64,000 nucleotides of DNA from Actinoplanes couchii (GCF_016862075.1 NZ_BOMG01000102.1:100501-164500), one strand, 5' to 3'. Shown: positions 36,179 to 46,160, counted from the stretch's first letter. The notes: generated from the sequence alone by a model not told the origin. Numbers and translations are program-made.

Positions 36179-37591
36179 GTGTCATACCCGGTCGAAGAGT
36201 TACAGCGGTTCGGTTATCAGCAGGAGTTGCGGCGGGCGCTGCGGTTCCGTGATCTGCTCGCCTACGGCCTGATCTTCATGGTGCCGATCGCGCCGATGGC
36301 GATCTTCGGCGCGGTGTTCTCCGCGTCCGGCGGCATGGTGGTCGGCGCGTACGCGATCGGCGTGGTCGCGCTGGTGTTCACCGCGTTCTCGTACGCGCAG
36401 ATGGTGAAGGCGTTCCCGCTGTCCGGGTCGGTCTACAACTACGTCGGCCGAGGCATCGGAGCACCCGTCGGTTTCGTCGCCGGGTGGGCGATCATGCTCG
36501 ACTACATTCTGGTGCCCTCACTGCTGTACCTGGTCGCCGCAGTCGCCATGAACGCCACCCTGCCCTCGATCCCGGTATGGCTGTGGCTGATCGGCTTCGT
36601 CGCGGCGAACACGATCGTGAACTCGATGGGGATCCGGATGACCGCCCGGTTCACCTGGATCATGCTCGTCGGCGAGCTGATCGTCCTGTTCATCTTCCTC
36701 GGATTCGGTGTGTGGGCGATCCTCACCGGTGCCGGCCAGTGGACCTGGGAACCGCTCTACAACCCGAACACGTTCGGATGGGCGCTTCTACTCGGGGCGA
36801 CCTCGGTAGCGGTGCTCTCGTTCCTGGGCTTCGACGGCATCGCGATGCTTGCCGAGGAAGCCAAAGGCGGATCCAAAGCGATCGGCCGGGCGATGGCGGG
36901 GGCCTTGTTCGTCACCGGCCTGCTGTTCATCGCCCAAACGTGGGTGGCAGCGATCCTGACCCCGGACCCGCAAGCCCTGATCACCAACGGCGACCCGGCG
37001 GGTACGGCCTTCTACACCGCCGCCGAGGTCGCGTCCGGACCATGGCTGGCCACCCTCTGCGCGGTCGCGACCGCCATCGCCTGGGGCCTGCCGGACTCGA
37101 TGGTCGCGCAGGTCGCGATCTCCCGGCTGCTGTACGCCATGGCCCGCGACAAACAGCTACCGGCGTTCCTGGCGAAGGTGTCGCGCAAACGCAACGTGCC
37201 GCGCAACGCGATCTGGCTCGTCGCCGCCGTCTCGCTCGCCCTCGGCCTGTTCATGAACCAGCGCGGTGACGGTATCGCAGTGCTTGCGAGCCTGATCAAC
37301 TTCGGGGCTTTGACCGCGTTCCTGCTTATGCATCTGTCGGTAGTCGTTTACTACGTCCTCCGGCAGCGCAGTCGCAACCTCGTAGCTCATCTGCTGATGC
37401 CGCTGACCGGCGCGACGATCCTCGCCTTCGTGGTCTGGAACGCGAACGTCGCCGCCCAGCGGCTGGGGTTCGTGTGGATCGGTGTCGGCGTCCTGGTGCT
37501 CATCGGTCTCTACCTGACCGGTCGTCGGCCCGAGTTGTCGGGCCTCGCACCGGCCCACCAGCGTGTGACCCCGGCACGTCAGGCGGTGTGA
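36179..37591 (+). CDS. APC family amino acid/amide permease
   Basis: A 470-aa membrane protein with about twelve transmembrane helices. The start of TM1 reads GLIFMVPIAPMAIFG, and SGSVYNYVGRGIGAPVGFVAGW is the typical APC TM3 pattern. GTG 36179 follows GAAGGGA. The downstream acetamidase/formamidase gene overlaps or abuts it, so the cargo may be an amide, amino acid or amine; this is inferred from the neighbour. Confidence 0.9.
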   Translation: MSYPVEELQRFGYQQELRRALRFRDLLAYGLIFMVPIAPMAIFGAVFSASGGMVVGAYAIGVVALVFTAFSYAQMVKAFPLSGSVYNYVGRGIGAPVGFVAGWAIMLDYILVPSLLYLVAAVAMNATLPSIPVWLWLIGFVAANTIVNSMGIRMTARFTWIMLVGELIVLFIFLGFGVWAILTGAGQWTWEPLYNPNTFGWALLLGATSVAVLSFLGFDGIAMLAEEAKGGSKAIGRAMAGALFVTGLLFIAQTWVAAILTPDPQALITNGDPAGTAFYTAAEVASGPWLATLCAVATAIAWGLPDSMVAQVAISRLLYAMARDKQLPAFLAKVSRKRNVPRNAIWLVAAVSLALGLFMNQRGDGIAVLASLINFGALTAFLLMHLSVVVYYVLRQRSRNLVAHLLMPLTGATILAFVVWNANVAAQRLGFVWIGVGVLVLIGLYLTGRRPELSGLAPAHQRVTPARQAV

Positions 37592-37596
37592 CGCTC

Positions 37597-38601
37597 ATGG
37601 GAGAACACCACACCTATATCCCGACAGCGAAGGACCTGGCGTACACATTCGGTGGCATGGAACCGGTGGCGAGCCTGCGCTCCGGCGACACACTGACCGT
37701 GTTCACCGAGGACTGCTTCGGCGGTGCCATCACCATCGTCGACGACCTTCCCAGCCGGGTCTGCACGTTCCCGTACTTGAATCCGGTCACCGGACCGTTC
37801 TTCATCGAGGACGCCGAGCCCGGAGATACCCTCGCCGTCCATTTCCTGTCCATCGTTCCTGCTCGCTCGACCGGTGTTTCGAGCACCTTCCCGCACTTCG
37901 GGGCACTTACGTCGACTTTCCACACAGCCACCCTGCAACCCCCGCTGGAAGAGCGGGTGTGGCTCTACGACATCGACACTGATGCCGGAATGGTCCGCTT
38001 CCATGCCCGTGCCAGCGACTACATGGCGGATCTGCCATTGGCAGCGATGCACGGAACGATCGGGGTCGCTCCGGCCGGGGCAGAGGCTCGCAGCAGCATC
38101 ACCTGCGACTCCCATGGCGGGAATATGGACACACCGGAACTACGAGTCGGGACCACCCTGTACCTCGGGGTCAACGTTCGCGGGGCATTGCTCAGCCTCG
38201 GAGATGGGCACGCCCGCCAGGGTCAGGGTGAGGTCTGCGGGGTCGCCGTCGAGGTCGCTATGACCACCACGATCGCCGTCGAGGTGATCAAAGGCGTGTC
38301 GACGCCGTGGCCCCGGATCGAGTCCGATACCGGGATCATGAGTGTCGGGTGCGCCCGGCCCCTCGAAGACGCGTTCCGGATCAGCCAACACGACCTGGTC
38401 GGCTGGACCGCCCGGCTGACCGGCCTCGACGTTCTCGACGCCTATCAGCTCGTCTCCCAGGCCGGTACCGCACCAGTCGGCAACGTCGTGGATCCGAACT
38501 ACACCATGCTTGCCAGCCTGCCCAAACACCTCCTGCGCGGCGCTGATGTCTATAACGGCGCCCATCATCGGCTTCACAACCTTGCGGGCGGCGCTCGATG
38601 A
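37597..38601 (+). CDS. Acetamidase/formamidase family protein
   Basis: A 334-aa enzyme of the FmdA/AmdA family, which hydrolyses short amides to ammonia and the acid. Conserved elements are GDTLTVFTEDCFGG, NPVTGPFFIEDAEPGDTLAVHF, the long SITCDSHGGNMDTPELRVGTT, and LGDGHARQGQGEVCG near residue 205 with HxxxGxGE. An alternative GTG start at 37588 would overlap the permease stop by 4 bp. With the permease it likely forms an uptake-and-hydrolysis pair supplying nitrogen. Confidence 0.92.
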   Translation: MGEHHTYIPTAKDLAYTFGGMEPVASLRSGDTLTVFTEDCFGGAITIVDDLPSRVCTFPYLNPVTGPFFIEDAEPGDTLAVHFLSIVPARSTGVSSTFPHFGALTSTFHTATLQPPLEERVWLYDIDTDAGMVRFHARASDYMADLPLAAMHGTIGVAPAGAEARSSITCDSHGGNMDTPELRVGTTLYLGVNVRGALLSLGDGHARQGQGEVCGVAVEVAMTTTIAVEVIKGVSTPWPRIESDTGIMSVGCARPLEDAFRISQHDLVGWTARLTGLDVLDAYQLVSQAGTAPVGNVVDPNYTMLASLPKHLLRGADVYNGAHHRLHNLAGGAR

Positions 38602-39380
38602 GTATCTACGCCACCATCACCGGTAAGGCCGACCCGACGACCCCGCCCGGCCCGGGTAGCGGGTTGCCGTTGCACGCCGAGTTGTACCTGCTTGCTCACG
38701 ACGACGACACCGGCGCTCTGCTCATCAACCAGCAAGCCCTCGAACTCGGTCTGGCCGGCGCCCTGATGCTCGAACTGGCCTTCGCCGAACATGTCGCGGT
38801 CGGCTACCGCTACGACGAATTTCGCAGTGAGTGGCAGCCCCGACCCGGCCACCTGACCCGCTGCCGGACCGAGGCGACTGGCAACACCCTGCTCGACGCA
38901 GCCCTGGCCGCCATCGAGCAGACTCGCCGCCGCCACAGCGACGATGAACACCTGCGCGCCTGGCTGTGCTCGTTCGCCGCCGCCGACCTTTACGAGAGGG
39001 CCCGCGCCGCTCTGGTCGCCGTCGGCCTGCTGCAACGTGTACAGCGCAGACGCCTGGCTGGTCTGGTCAGATCCGAGGTCTACCTTCCTGTGCACTACGG
39101 ATTCGCGGTACGAGCCCGAGCCCGTATCCGTAACGCGGTCGCCCACCACACGCAGACCGCCCGCCACCGGCCCTCCTCGCCCAGCGATCAGACCGCCGCC
39201 CTGTGTGGCCTGGTCAACGCGTTGGAGTTGGCGGAGTTCCTGTACGACGCGATGCCCCTCAGTGATCTGAGCAGGTGGCTCGGGCAGGTCGCTGAACACC
39301 AGAACCATGTTGCCGTCACCGCCGTTGTACAGGCTGTCGATGCCGGACGTGGCGACCTTGCGGTGGTGGCGTTCCGATGA
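38598..39380 (+). CDS. GPP34 (Golgi phosphoprotein 3-like) family protein
   Basis: A 260-aa helical protein. LPLHAELYLLAHDDDTGALLINQQALELGLAGALMLEL is the GPP34 N-terminal signature, and VYLPVHYGFAVRARARIRNAV fits the phosphoinositide-binding basic helix region. In eukaryotes the family binds phosphatidylinositol-4-phosphate; many actinomycetes carry copies of unknown use. Both ends overlap neighbours by 4 bp (ATGA), tying it to the amidase and to the methyltransferase. Confidence 0.85.
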   Translation: MSIYATITGKADPTTPPGPGSGLPLHAELYLLAHDDDTGALLINQQALELGLAGALMLELAFAEHVAVGYRYDEFRSEWQPRPGHLTRCRTEATGNTLLDAALAAIEQTRRRHSDDEHLRAWLCSFAAADLYERARAALVAVGLLQRVQRRRLAGLVRSEVYLPVHYGFAVRARARIRNAVAHHTQTARHRPSSPSDQTAALCGLVNALELAEFLYDAMPLSDLSRWLGQVAEHQNHVAVTAVVQAVDAGRGDLAVVAFR

Positions 39381-40261
39381 TCTCGCCACTGGGGCAGGAT
39401 CCCGACACCAGCGGCAGCCCAATTCAGCTGAACACGCATGTTCCGCATGCAGCGCGGATCTACGACTACTGGCTCGGTGGGAAGGACAACTTCGCCCCGG
39501 ACCGGGCGGTCGCGGCGAAGATCATCCAGACCGTCCCCACAGTCACGATGATGGTCCGTGCGAACCGGCAGTGGATGTGCCGTGCTGTCACCGCAATGGC
39601 CCGAGAAGCGGGAATCCGCCAGTTCCTCGACATCGGCACGGGCATCCCCACCAAACCGAACCTGCACCAATGTGTCCAACGGATCGCCCCGGATAGCCGG
39701 ATCGTGTACGTCGACAATGACCCGCTGGTGCTCGTACATGCGCGGGCTCTGTTGACCAGTAATCCCGAAGGTCGATGCGCCTACCTCGACGCCGATGTCC
39801 GTGATGTCGACGCCATGCTGGCCAATGCCGAAGTCACTGATCTCCTCGATTTGTCCCAACCGGTTGGAATTGTCTGTGCCTCCGTATTGATGCTGTTGGC
39901 CGACCGCGAGGACCCGTGGAAGGTCACCGCCCGCCTTCGAGACTGGGCTCCTGCGGGAAGCCACCTGGCGATCAGTCATCCGTCCGCTGACCACGACCCG
40001 GCAGCCATGGCCGCGGTCATGAAGACCACCGGCGATGTCGGGCTCACGTTCGTGCCCCGAACCCACGAGCAGGTGACCGCCATGTTCGGTGACTGGCAGA
40101 TGCTCGACCCCGGTCTTGTGCCCGTATCGGCCTGGCGCCCTGATGAGCCGCTGATGGGCATGCCAGATGCCTACTACTGGGCCGGAGTCGCCCGCAAGCC
40201 GACCGCGTCGGCCGCTCGACTCCACGACACGTTGTCGCCCACCCGTTGCCGGGCACCGTAG
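39377..40261 (+). CDS. SAM-dependent methyltransferase (DUF574 type)
   Basis: A 294-aa protein. ARIYDYWLGGKDNFAPDR is the family's diagnostic N-terminus, FLDIGTGIPT is SAM motif I, and VYVDNDPLVLVHARALL motif II. These enzymes are abundant in streptomycetes and Micromonosporaceae and their substrates are unknown. The last gene of the permease-amidase-GPP34 operon, it overlaps GPP34 by 4 bp. Confidence 0.92.
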   Translation: MISPLGQDPDTSGSPIQLNTHVPHAARIYDYWLGGKDNFAPDRAVAAKIIQTVPTVTMMVRANRQWMCRAVTAMAREAGIRQFLDIGTGIPTKPNLHQCVQRIAPDSRIVYVDNDPLVLVHARALLTSNPEGRCAYLDADVRDVDAMLANAEVTDLLDLSQPVGIVCASVLMLLADREDPWKVTARLRDWAPAGSHLAISHPSADHDPAAMAAVMKTTGDVGLTFVPRTHEQVTAMFGDWQMLDPGLVPVSAWRPDEPLMGMPDAYYWAGVARKPTASAARLHDTLSPTRCRAP

Positions 40262-40385
40262 TCCGGCGCGAGGCGCTAGACCTTGGAGTCATGGCCTGCT
40301 GGCGAGCTGGCTGGGCGAGATCCGCAGAACGTAAAGAGGGCTGGCCGGAGGTAGATCCGGCAGGTTCACAACCGGAAGGAGACCG

Positions 40386-41594
40386 ATGACGGTGCAGCTC
40401 GATGAGGCTGCGACCTTGCGTCAGGCCATGGTGGCCGCGCTACGCAAGGAAGGGCTCATCACCAGCGAGAGGGTCGCGGCGGCGATGAACGCGGTTCCCC
40501 GGCACGCTTTCGCGCCGGACGAGCCGTTGGAGAAGGTCTATCGGACCGACACGACGCTGGTGCCGAAGCTCGATGCCGACGGGCGGCAGACCAGCGTGGT
40601 ATCGGCCTCGCACATCCAGGCCGCAGAACTCGAACAGGCTGGTGTCTGGCCGGGAATGAGCGTGCTGGAGATCGGGTCCGGGGGATACAACGCCGCTCTG
40701 ATCGCGGAGGTCGTCGGCGAGTCCGGCTCGGTGACGACCGTGGACATCGACCCCGACATCGTCGAACGAGCCCGGACGGGGTTGGCCAGAGCCGGATACG
40801 GGCAGGTCAACGTGGTACTCGCTGATGCGGAGCACGGTGTTCCAGAGAACGCGCCGTACGACCGGATCATCGTGACCGTTGGTGCCTGGGACATCCCGCC
40901 CGCCTGGCTCGACCAGCTCACCCCGGGCGGCCGGATCGTCGTGCCGCTGAGGTTCTCCGCGGTCACCCGGATGATCGCCTTCGACCGCTACGTGGACGTC
41001 CCGGAGCTGAGGGCCAGCTCCTACCGGCTCGGCTCGTTCGTGCCGATGCAGGGCGACGGCGCCGCCCACGAGTCGTTGATCGCGATCACTCCCGATGTCG
41101 GGCTGCGCGTCGACCAGAACAGCGCGCTCATCTTTGACGTGTCGGCGCTGCGGAAAGCGCTGAACGCGAGCCCGGTGGAGAGCTGGTCGGGCACGCCGTT
41201 CGACATGCCCGACGAGCTGGAGCTTTTCCTGCTGACCAGCGGCGCCGAGTTGCCGATGTTGCACGCGTCGCATGAAGCGGTCGACCAGGAGGTGGTCAAC
41301 CGCACGGTGCGCAATGGAACCCCGGCGCTCGTGCGTGGCGGCACCATCGCCTACCGCATCAAGCGGGAGAACCCGGAGACCGAGAGCGGCTACGAGACGG
41401 GCGTGGTCGCGCACGGTCCGGAAGCCGAGCAGGTCGGCAGTGAGTTGTTGGCCATGATCCGGACGTGGGCGGGCAGTTACTACCGCCGCAACGCGGCCAC
41501 CATCACCTATCACCCGGGCACCGCCGATCCCGCCAGTCCGGCCGGGTGGCACACCACCAAGCGACACGGCGTACTCGCCGTCGCCTGGTCCTGA
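40386..41594 (+). CDS. FxLD-system methyltransferase (protein-L-isoaspartate O-methyltransferase type)
   Basis: A 402-aa protein with a strong ribosome site (GGAAGGAGA). Residues 1-200 form a PCMT-like domain (TLVPKLDADGRQTSVVSASHIQAAELE, then VLEIGSGGYNAALIAEVV at 94-111); the C-terminal half is specific to methyltransferases found beside FxLD lanthipeptide precursors. Related lanthipeptide PCMT enzymes (LanS, such as OlvS) methylate a core Asp, which then rearranges through a succinimide to isoaspartate. The precursor here has Asp40 just before its core rings, a plausible target (inference). Confidence 0.92.
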   Translation: MTVQLDEAATLRQAMVAALRKEGLITSERVAAAMNAVPRHAFAPDEPLEKVYRTDTTLVPKLDADGRQTSVVSASHIQAAELEQAGVWPGMSVLEIGSGGYNAALIAEVVGESGSVTTVDIDPDIVERARTGLARAGYGQVNVVLADAEHGVPENAPYDRIIVTVGAWDIPPAWLDQLTPGGRIVVPLRFSAVTRMIAFDRYVDVPELRASSYRLGSFVPMQGDGAAHESLIAITPDVGLRVDQNSALIFDVSALRKALNASPVESWSGTPFDMPDELELFLLTSGAELPMLHASHEAVDQEVVNRTVRNGTPALVRGGTIAYRIKRENPETESGYETGVVAHGPEAEQVGSELLAMIRTWAGSYYRRNAATITYHPGTADPASPAGWHTTKRHGVLAVAWS

Positions 41595-41599
41595 AGCTT

Positions 41600-41625
41600 C
41601 GGCGTTCCCGGGCCCAGGAACGCCG
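41600..41625 (+). terminator. Hairpin between methyltransferase and precursor genes
   Basis: CGGCGTTCC and its complement form 9-bp arms around an 8-nt loop, beginning 5 bp after the methyltransferase stop. It may end that transcript, leaving the precursor gene its own promoter, or adjust expression within one operon. Confidence 0.55.
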
Positions 41626-41663
41626 GGGAAATCCCTCATCACCCACTATCCAGGGAGGTTGTC

Positions 41664-41825
41664 ATGCTCCAGCTCACGGCCGCACCCGAACCCGAGGGCG
41701 GCACCGTCGACGACTTCGACCTCGATATCACGTTCATCGAGGCCGGCGGCACCGTCGAGCACATCATCAAGATGACCGAGGACAACTGCGGCAGCACCTG
41801 CGCGTCCGCCTGCACCAGTTGCTGA
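41664..41825 (+). CDS. FxLD family lanthipeptide precursor
   Basis: A 53-aa peptide with GGGAGG upstream. The leader contains the diagnostic FDLD (residues 18-21; FxLD) followed by ITFIEAGG. The core, roughly TEDNCGSTCASACTSC (38-53), has Cys42, 46, 50 and 53 and Ser/Thr at 38, 44, 45, 48, 51 and 52, so up to four (methyl)lanthionine rings are possible. It lies between its modifying methyltransferase and the LanB gene. Ring pattern and cleavage site cannot be told from sequence. Confidence 0.93.
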   Translation: MLQLTAAPEPEGGTVDDFDLDITFIEAGGTVEHIIKMTEDNCGSTCASACTSC

Positions 41826-41893
41826 CAGGTCACATCCGTCGGTAGCGCACTCCACCGAGCGGGAGTAGCGGCCGGCGCAAATGGAAGGGCCTC

Positions 41894-41906
41894 GGCTCTG
41901 CGAGCC
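41894..41906 (+). promoter_or_regulatory. Small hairpin between precursor and LanB genes
   Basis: GGCTC-TGC-GAGCC, within a longer imperfect stem. Partial terminators here are usual in lanthipeptide operons, making precursor mRNA more abundant than enzyme mRNA. Its strength is uncertain. Confidence 0.35.
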
Positions 41907-41968
41907 CTCTCGCGGGGCCGGGGCGTTCCTTACCCGACGTTCGAAGATCGTGCTCTGGGGAGGTCGCG

Positions 41969-44950
41969 ATGTACCGGAGCGTTGACGACGCCCTGATGCT
42001 TCGAGCAGCACTGCTTTGCCCGGATCAGGTCCCTGCGTGGCCCGATCTAGCCGGCAACCATGCGGAGTGGCTCCGGCAAGTGACGGAGACGATGCCCGGC
42101 TTCACAGCAGCGGTGACGCATGCTTCGGCTGATCTCGCCGCGCGGATTGCCGATCTCGTTCGTTACGGCGGGAAATCGATCGACGTGCGAGCGGTCACGT
42201 TGGCGGTCATGCGGTACCTGCTGCGCGCCACCACTCGTGCCACGCCATTCGGCCTTTTCGCGGGCGTCGCCCCCGCCACCGCGAGCCGCGGTGGGCACCT
42301 CCGCTGGGGAGGCGCGCATCGGCCGATCGCCCGAATCCAAGCACCGTGGCTAGCCGCGGTTCTCGACCGTCTCGAATCCGATGAACGCCTTCTCCCTCAC
42401 CTCATGGTGCGCACGAACAACCTGCTGGTCGAGCGGGCCGACGACGTAATCCTGGAGTACCGTGCCGCCATCCAAGACCCACAGGGCGCGCCGACCCACC
42501 TACGGATCAAGTCGAACAAGGTCATTCGCGCGGTTCTGACGCTGGCAGACGAGCCGATCCGGCTGGCCGACCTGATCGGCAAGCTCACAGCAAACGGCAC
42601 GACGCCGCAGGAAGGCGCAGAGCGGCTGATCAACCAGATGATCTCGCAACGCCTGCTGCTGACCAATCTGCGCCCGCCGTCGACCGCGACTGACCCGCTG
42701 GCGTACGTCCTCGGCCAGACGGAGCAGGCCAGCGACATCCCGCTCCTGGATCACCTGAAGGCCGCTCAAAGCCTCAAGTCCCAATACGACGGCGCACCGG
42801 ACTTGGCCGTCGCGGAAGCTCTGCTTGGGGATCTTCGTGAATCTCTCGCCGCGATTGTTCCCGACCCGGCGGTCGGACTTGACCTCCGGCTGGACTGCGA
42901 CCTCGTGGTCCCGACGACGGTTACGGCCGAAGCATGCCGTGCGGCCTCAGCGCTGACTCGTCTCGCCCGCCAGCCGTCGGCCAGTTGGCGGGAGTGGCAC
43001 AAACGCTTTCTCGATAGGTACGGCCTGCACGCCCTCGTCCCGGTCCTTGACGTCGTTGACGATCGGATCGGTGTTGGATACCCAGACGGCTTCTCCGGCG
43101 AGCCAGCCGAGGCCGTACCTGTGGTGACAGACCGGGACCAGCGGTTGATCGTCTTGGCCCAGGCCGCTGCGCTCCGCGGCCAGCACGAGATCGTCCTTGA
43201 CGACGCGGCCTTGGAGAAGCTGGCCGGCCCGGTACCGACGGAGATCTCGCCGACGGCCGAACTCACCGTGCGAGTCCACGCGGGCTCTCTCCAAGACATC
43301 GGAAACGGCAACTTCCAACTTTCGGTCGTACGGGCATCCAGTCCAGCCTTCTCCACTGCCGGCAGATTCCTCGACCTGTTCGACGAGGCCACAAGGCAAC
43401 AGGTGACCGACCGGATCGCCGAGAGCCCGCCATCCAGCACCGGAGCGCTGCTGGCCCAACTGTCCGCCGTCACCCGCTACACCGTCAGCCTGGATGTCAA
43501 CCGCGTCGCCCAAACTCTCCCGCACCTGATACCCGTCGGTGAGCATCACCCGAAGTCACAAGCAGTCTTGGGCTTGGACGACATTGCCGTCACCGCCGAC
43601 AGGCACCGCCTCTACCTGGTCTCGATCTCCCGTCAGCAGGCCATTCGGCCCGTCGCGGTCAACACGGTCGAACCAGTGCGGCACGCACACCCGCTAGCCC
43701 GCTTCCTATCTGAGGCGCCGGTGGCCTTCTCGGCTCCCTGTTCACCGGTGGAGTGGGGGCCAGCCGCCCGAGGCTTGCCGTTCCTACCAGGACTCCGGTA
43801 CGGCCGTACCCTCCTCAGCCCTGCCCGATGGATCTTGAACGCTACCGAACTACCTGATCGGAACAGCACGCGGGAGCGGTGGGAAGAAGCGCTCTCCGTA
43901 TGGCTGAAGTACACCGGATGCCCTTCGGCCGTCTCCCTTGGCACCGGTGACCAGGCCCTCGGACTCGATCTGAACGAACTCGCACACCGTGCTCTGCTCC
44001 GCGACCATCTCACCCGCAACACCACCGCGTTGCTGCGCCTCGTCCCCGCCGCCGGCGCCTGGTTGGAAGGCCGCAGCCACGAGATCGTCATCCCGCTGAC
44101 CTCCACCACACCGAGACCAGCAGCACCCCGTATCGCCAGCCCGCCGATCCGCGACCACGGCCGTCCGCCCAACAGCCAACACCTCTACTTGAAGATTTAC
44201 GCCCGGCCGACGGAACAGAGCACCATCCTCGATACCCACATACCGCGGCTGCTCACCGAGGTTCCGGCCACGGGAACGTGGTGGTTCCTCCGGCACGCCG
44301 ACCCCGAGCCGCACCTGCGCCTACGCATCATCGGACTGCCCACCGATGCCGTCAGCGACTGGACACAGACGCTGATCGAGGCCGACCTGACCCGCCGAAT
44401 CCAATGGGACACCGACTTCGGCGAGCCCGGCCGTTTCGGCAGCCTGGACGCCTACCGCGCGACAACCAACGTCTTCATGGCCGACTCCGTCGCCGTGCTC
44501 GCTCAACAGGCCATCGCCGGGCATCGAACCTCGTCGAGCGGGCAAGCGTTGGCCGCCGCAAGCATGGTCGACATCGTCACAGCGGTCGTCGGCGACCCGG
44601 CCGACGCGTTGCGATGGCTGATCACCCACACACGGACACACCGCCCGGCACCCCCACGGCACATCTATGACCAGGCGGTTCTCTTAGCCAACCCGTACGA
44701 CCAATCTGCCTTGGCCTTGCTGCCCGGAGGCATGACCTTGATCGACCGGTGGACCGAACGCCGACGCGCCCTGGCCGCCTGGCGCAACGACATGCCTGGC
44801 CTCAGCTCGGTACCACCGGTCGAGTTGCTGCCCGATCTGCTCCATCTCCACCACGTCCGCGTTGCTGGACTCGACCTCGACAACGAACGGATCTGCCTCC
44901 ACCTCGCTCGTGCCGCCGCACTGAGCTGGACGACAAGGAGTGCCCCGTGA
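41969..44950 (+). CDS. LanB, class I lantibiotic dehydratase
   Basis: A 993-aa dehydratase with GGGGAGG upstream. The first about 700 residues form the glutamylation domain (MRYLLRATTRATPFGLFAGVA is its signature; the KSNKVIRAVL and RYGLHALVPVLDV regions are conserved), which uses glutamyl-tRNA to activate Ser/Thr. The last about 280 residues (HLYLKIYARPTEQSTILDTHIPRLL, WWFLRHADPEPHLRLRI, GRFGSLDAY) form the SpaB-C-type elimination domain that releases glutamate to give Dha/Dhb. Its stop overlaps the LanC start (GTGA). It acts on the FxLD precursor. Confidence 0.95.
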   Translation: MYRSVDDALMLRAALLCPDQVPAWPDLAGNHAEWLRQVTETMPGFTAAVTHASADLAARIADLVRYGGKSIDVRAVTLAVMRYLLRATTRATPFGLFAGVAPATASRGGHLRWGGAHRPIARIQAPWLAAVLDRLESDERLLPHLMVRTNNLLVERADDVILEYRAAIQDPQGAPTHLRIKSNKVIRAVLTLADEPIRLADLIGKLTANGTTPQEGAERLINQMISQRLLLTNLRPPSTATDPLAYVLGQTEQASDIPLLDHLKAAQSLKSQYDGAPDLAVAEALLGDLRESLAAIVPDPAVGLDLRLDCDLVVPTTVTAEACRAASALTRLARQPSASWREWHKRFLDRYGLHALVPVLDVVDDRIGVGYPDGFSGEPAEAVPVVTDRDQRLIVLAQAAALRGQHEIVLDDAALEKLAGPVPTEISPTAELTVRVHAGSLQDIGNGNFQLSVVRASSPAFSTAGRFLDLFDEATRQQVTDRIAESPPSSTGALLAQLSAVTRYTVSLDVNRVAQTLPHLIPVGEHHPKSQAVLGLDDIAVTADRHRLYLVSISRQQAIRPVAVNTVEPVRHAHPLARFLSEAPVAFSAPCSPVEWGPAARGLPFLPGLRYGRTLLSPARWILNATELPDRNSTRERWEEALSVWLKYTGCPSAVSLGTGDQALGLDLNELAHRALLRDHLTRNTTALLRLVPAAGAWLEGRSHEIVIPLTSTTPRPAAPRIASPPIRDHGRPPNSQHLYLKIYARPTEQSTILDTHIPRLLTEVPATGTWWFLRHADPEPHLRLRIIGLPTDAVSDWTQTLIEADLTRRIQWDTDFGEPGRFGSLDAYRATTNVFMADSVAVLAQQAIAGHRTSSSGQALAAASMVDIVTAVVGDPADALRWLITHTRTHRPAPPRHIYDQAVLLANPYDQSALALLPGGMTLIDRWTERRRALAAWRNDMPGLSSVPPVELLPDLLHLHHVRVAGLDLDNERICLHLARAAALSWTTRSAP

Positions 44951-46146
44951 CCACCGCAACCATCAACCCGGCCGACCTGCTCACCGAGGTCTGCAACAAG
45001 CTCGCCGCCCCTGCCGTCATTGGCGCGTCGCTCGACGGACGCACCCGGCCGCAATCCCTCGCAGGAGGCGCTGCCGGCATCGCCCTGCTGCACGTCGAGC
45101 GAGCAGTGTCCGGGCAAGGCGACGAAGCCCTCGCCCACCGCTGGATCCGTGCCGCGATCAGCGAACCGATCAGCATCGGCCGCAACGCCGACCCCTTCAA
45201 CGGGGCACCCACACTGGCGTTCATGCTGCACACCGCCCGAGAACTTGGCGGATACCGCCGCGCTCACGCCGAACTCGTGGACGCCACGATCAGGCTCACC
45301 CGCCAGCGGCTCGCCTCCGCACATGACCGCATGGACAGACGCGAACCACTGCCCATGTACGAGTTCGACCTGGTCCACGGCCTGACCGGGTTCGGGCTCT
45401 ATCTCCTGCACGCGCACCCCGACCACTGGCTCAGCGGCGAGGTGATCGACTACCTCACACGGATCACCGAACCGCTTGGCGACGACCGTGGAACACCACC
45501 GTGGTGGCTATCCTCCGGTCTGGCCGGTACCCCCGACCCGAGATTTCCCGAAGGTCACGGCAACCTCGGCACCGCCCACGGCATCAGCGCAGTTATCTTC
45601 CTGCTCGCCTACGCCATCCTCCACGGCCACGACACACCCGCAGCGAACGATGCCCTGGCTACGCTCACCCGCTGGACGGACTCGCATCGCCACGGCAACG
45701 GCTCGGGAGCCTGGTGGCCCGGACATGTCAGTCCGGGCGTCGACCCGACTCGGCACCGACCGTCATGGTGCTACGGCACGGCGGGTATCGCCCGAGCCCA
45801 ACAACTCGCGGGCATCGCCCAGAACGACGCCACCCGCCGACAGCACGCGGAGAACGCAATGCTCGCCGTACTCCACGACAAGACGCAGCGGGACCGACTC
45901 GACGGAATCGGCCTCTGCCACGGCAAAGCCGGTCTACTTCAATCCGCCTGCCGCATGGCGACCACCAACACCGTCCTGTACGCATCCATCCCCAGCCTCG
46001 CTGCCGAACTCGCCAGTCTGCTCTCCGCAGACGAAGGCGACATCCCCGAGTTGCTGGACGGTACGGCCGGCGCCGCGCTGGCACTTCACACCGCCACCAG
46101 AGGCACCCCGGCCACCGACTGGGACACCTTCCTCGCCCTCAGCTGA
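44947..46146 (+). CDS. LanC, lanthionine synthetase C-like cyclase
   Basis: A 399-aa zinc enzyme adding Cys thiols to Dha/Dhb to close lanthionine rings. Zinc ligands are Cys275 (SWCYGTAG), Cys324 and His325 (LCHGKAG); His211 (TAHG) is the conserved acid/base. GTG 44947 overlaps the LanB stop by 4 bp, so production is coupled. The length matches free-standing class I LanC. Confidence 0.94.
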   Translation: MTTATINPADLLTEVCNKLAAPAVIGASLDGRTRPQSLAGGAAGIALLHVERAVSGQGDEALAHRWIRAAISEPISIGRNADPFNGAPTLAFMLHTARELGGYRRAHAELVDATIRLTRQRLASAHDRMDRREPLPMYEFDLVHGLTGFGLYLLHAHPDHWLSGEVIDYLTRITEPLGDDRGTPPWWLSSGLAGTPDPRFPEGHGNLGTAHGISAVIFLLAYAILHGHDTPAANDALATLTRWTDSHRHGNGSGAWWPGHVSPGVDPTRHRPSWCYGTAGIARAQQLAGIAQNDATRRQHAENAMLAVLHDKTQRDRLDGIGLCHGKAGLLQSACRMATTNTVLYASIPSLAAELASLLSADEGDIPELLDGTAGAALALHTATRGTPATDWDTFLALS

Positions 46147-46160
46147 GCAGGACACCACCG

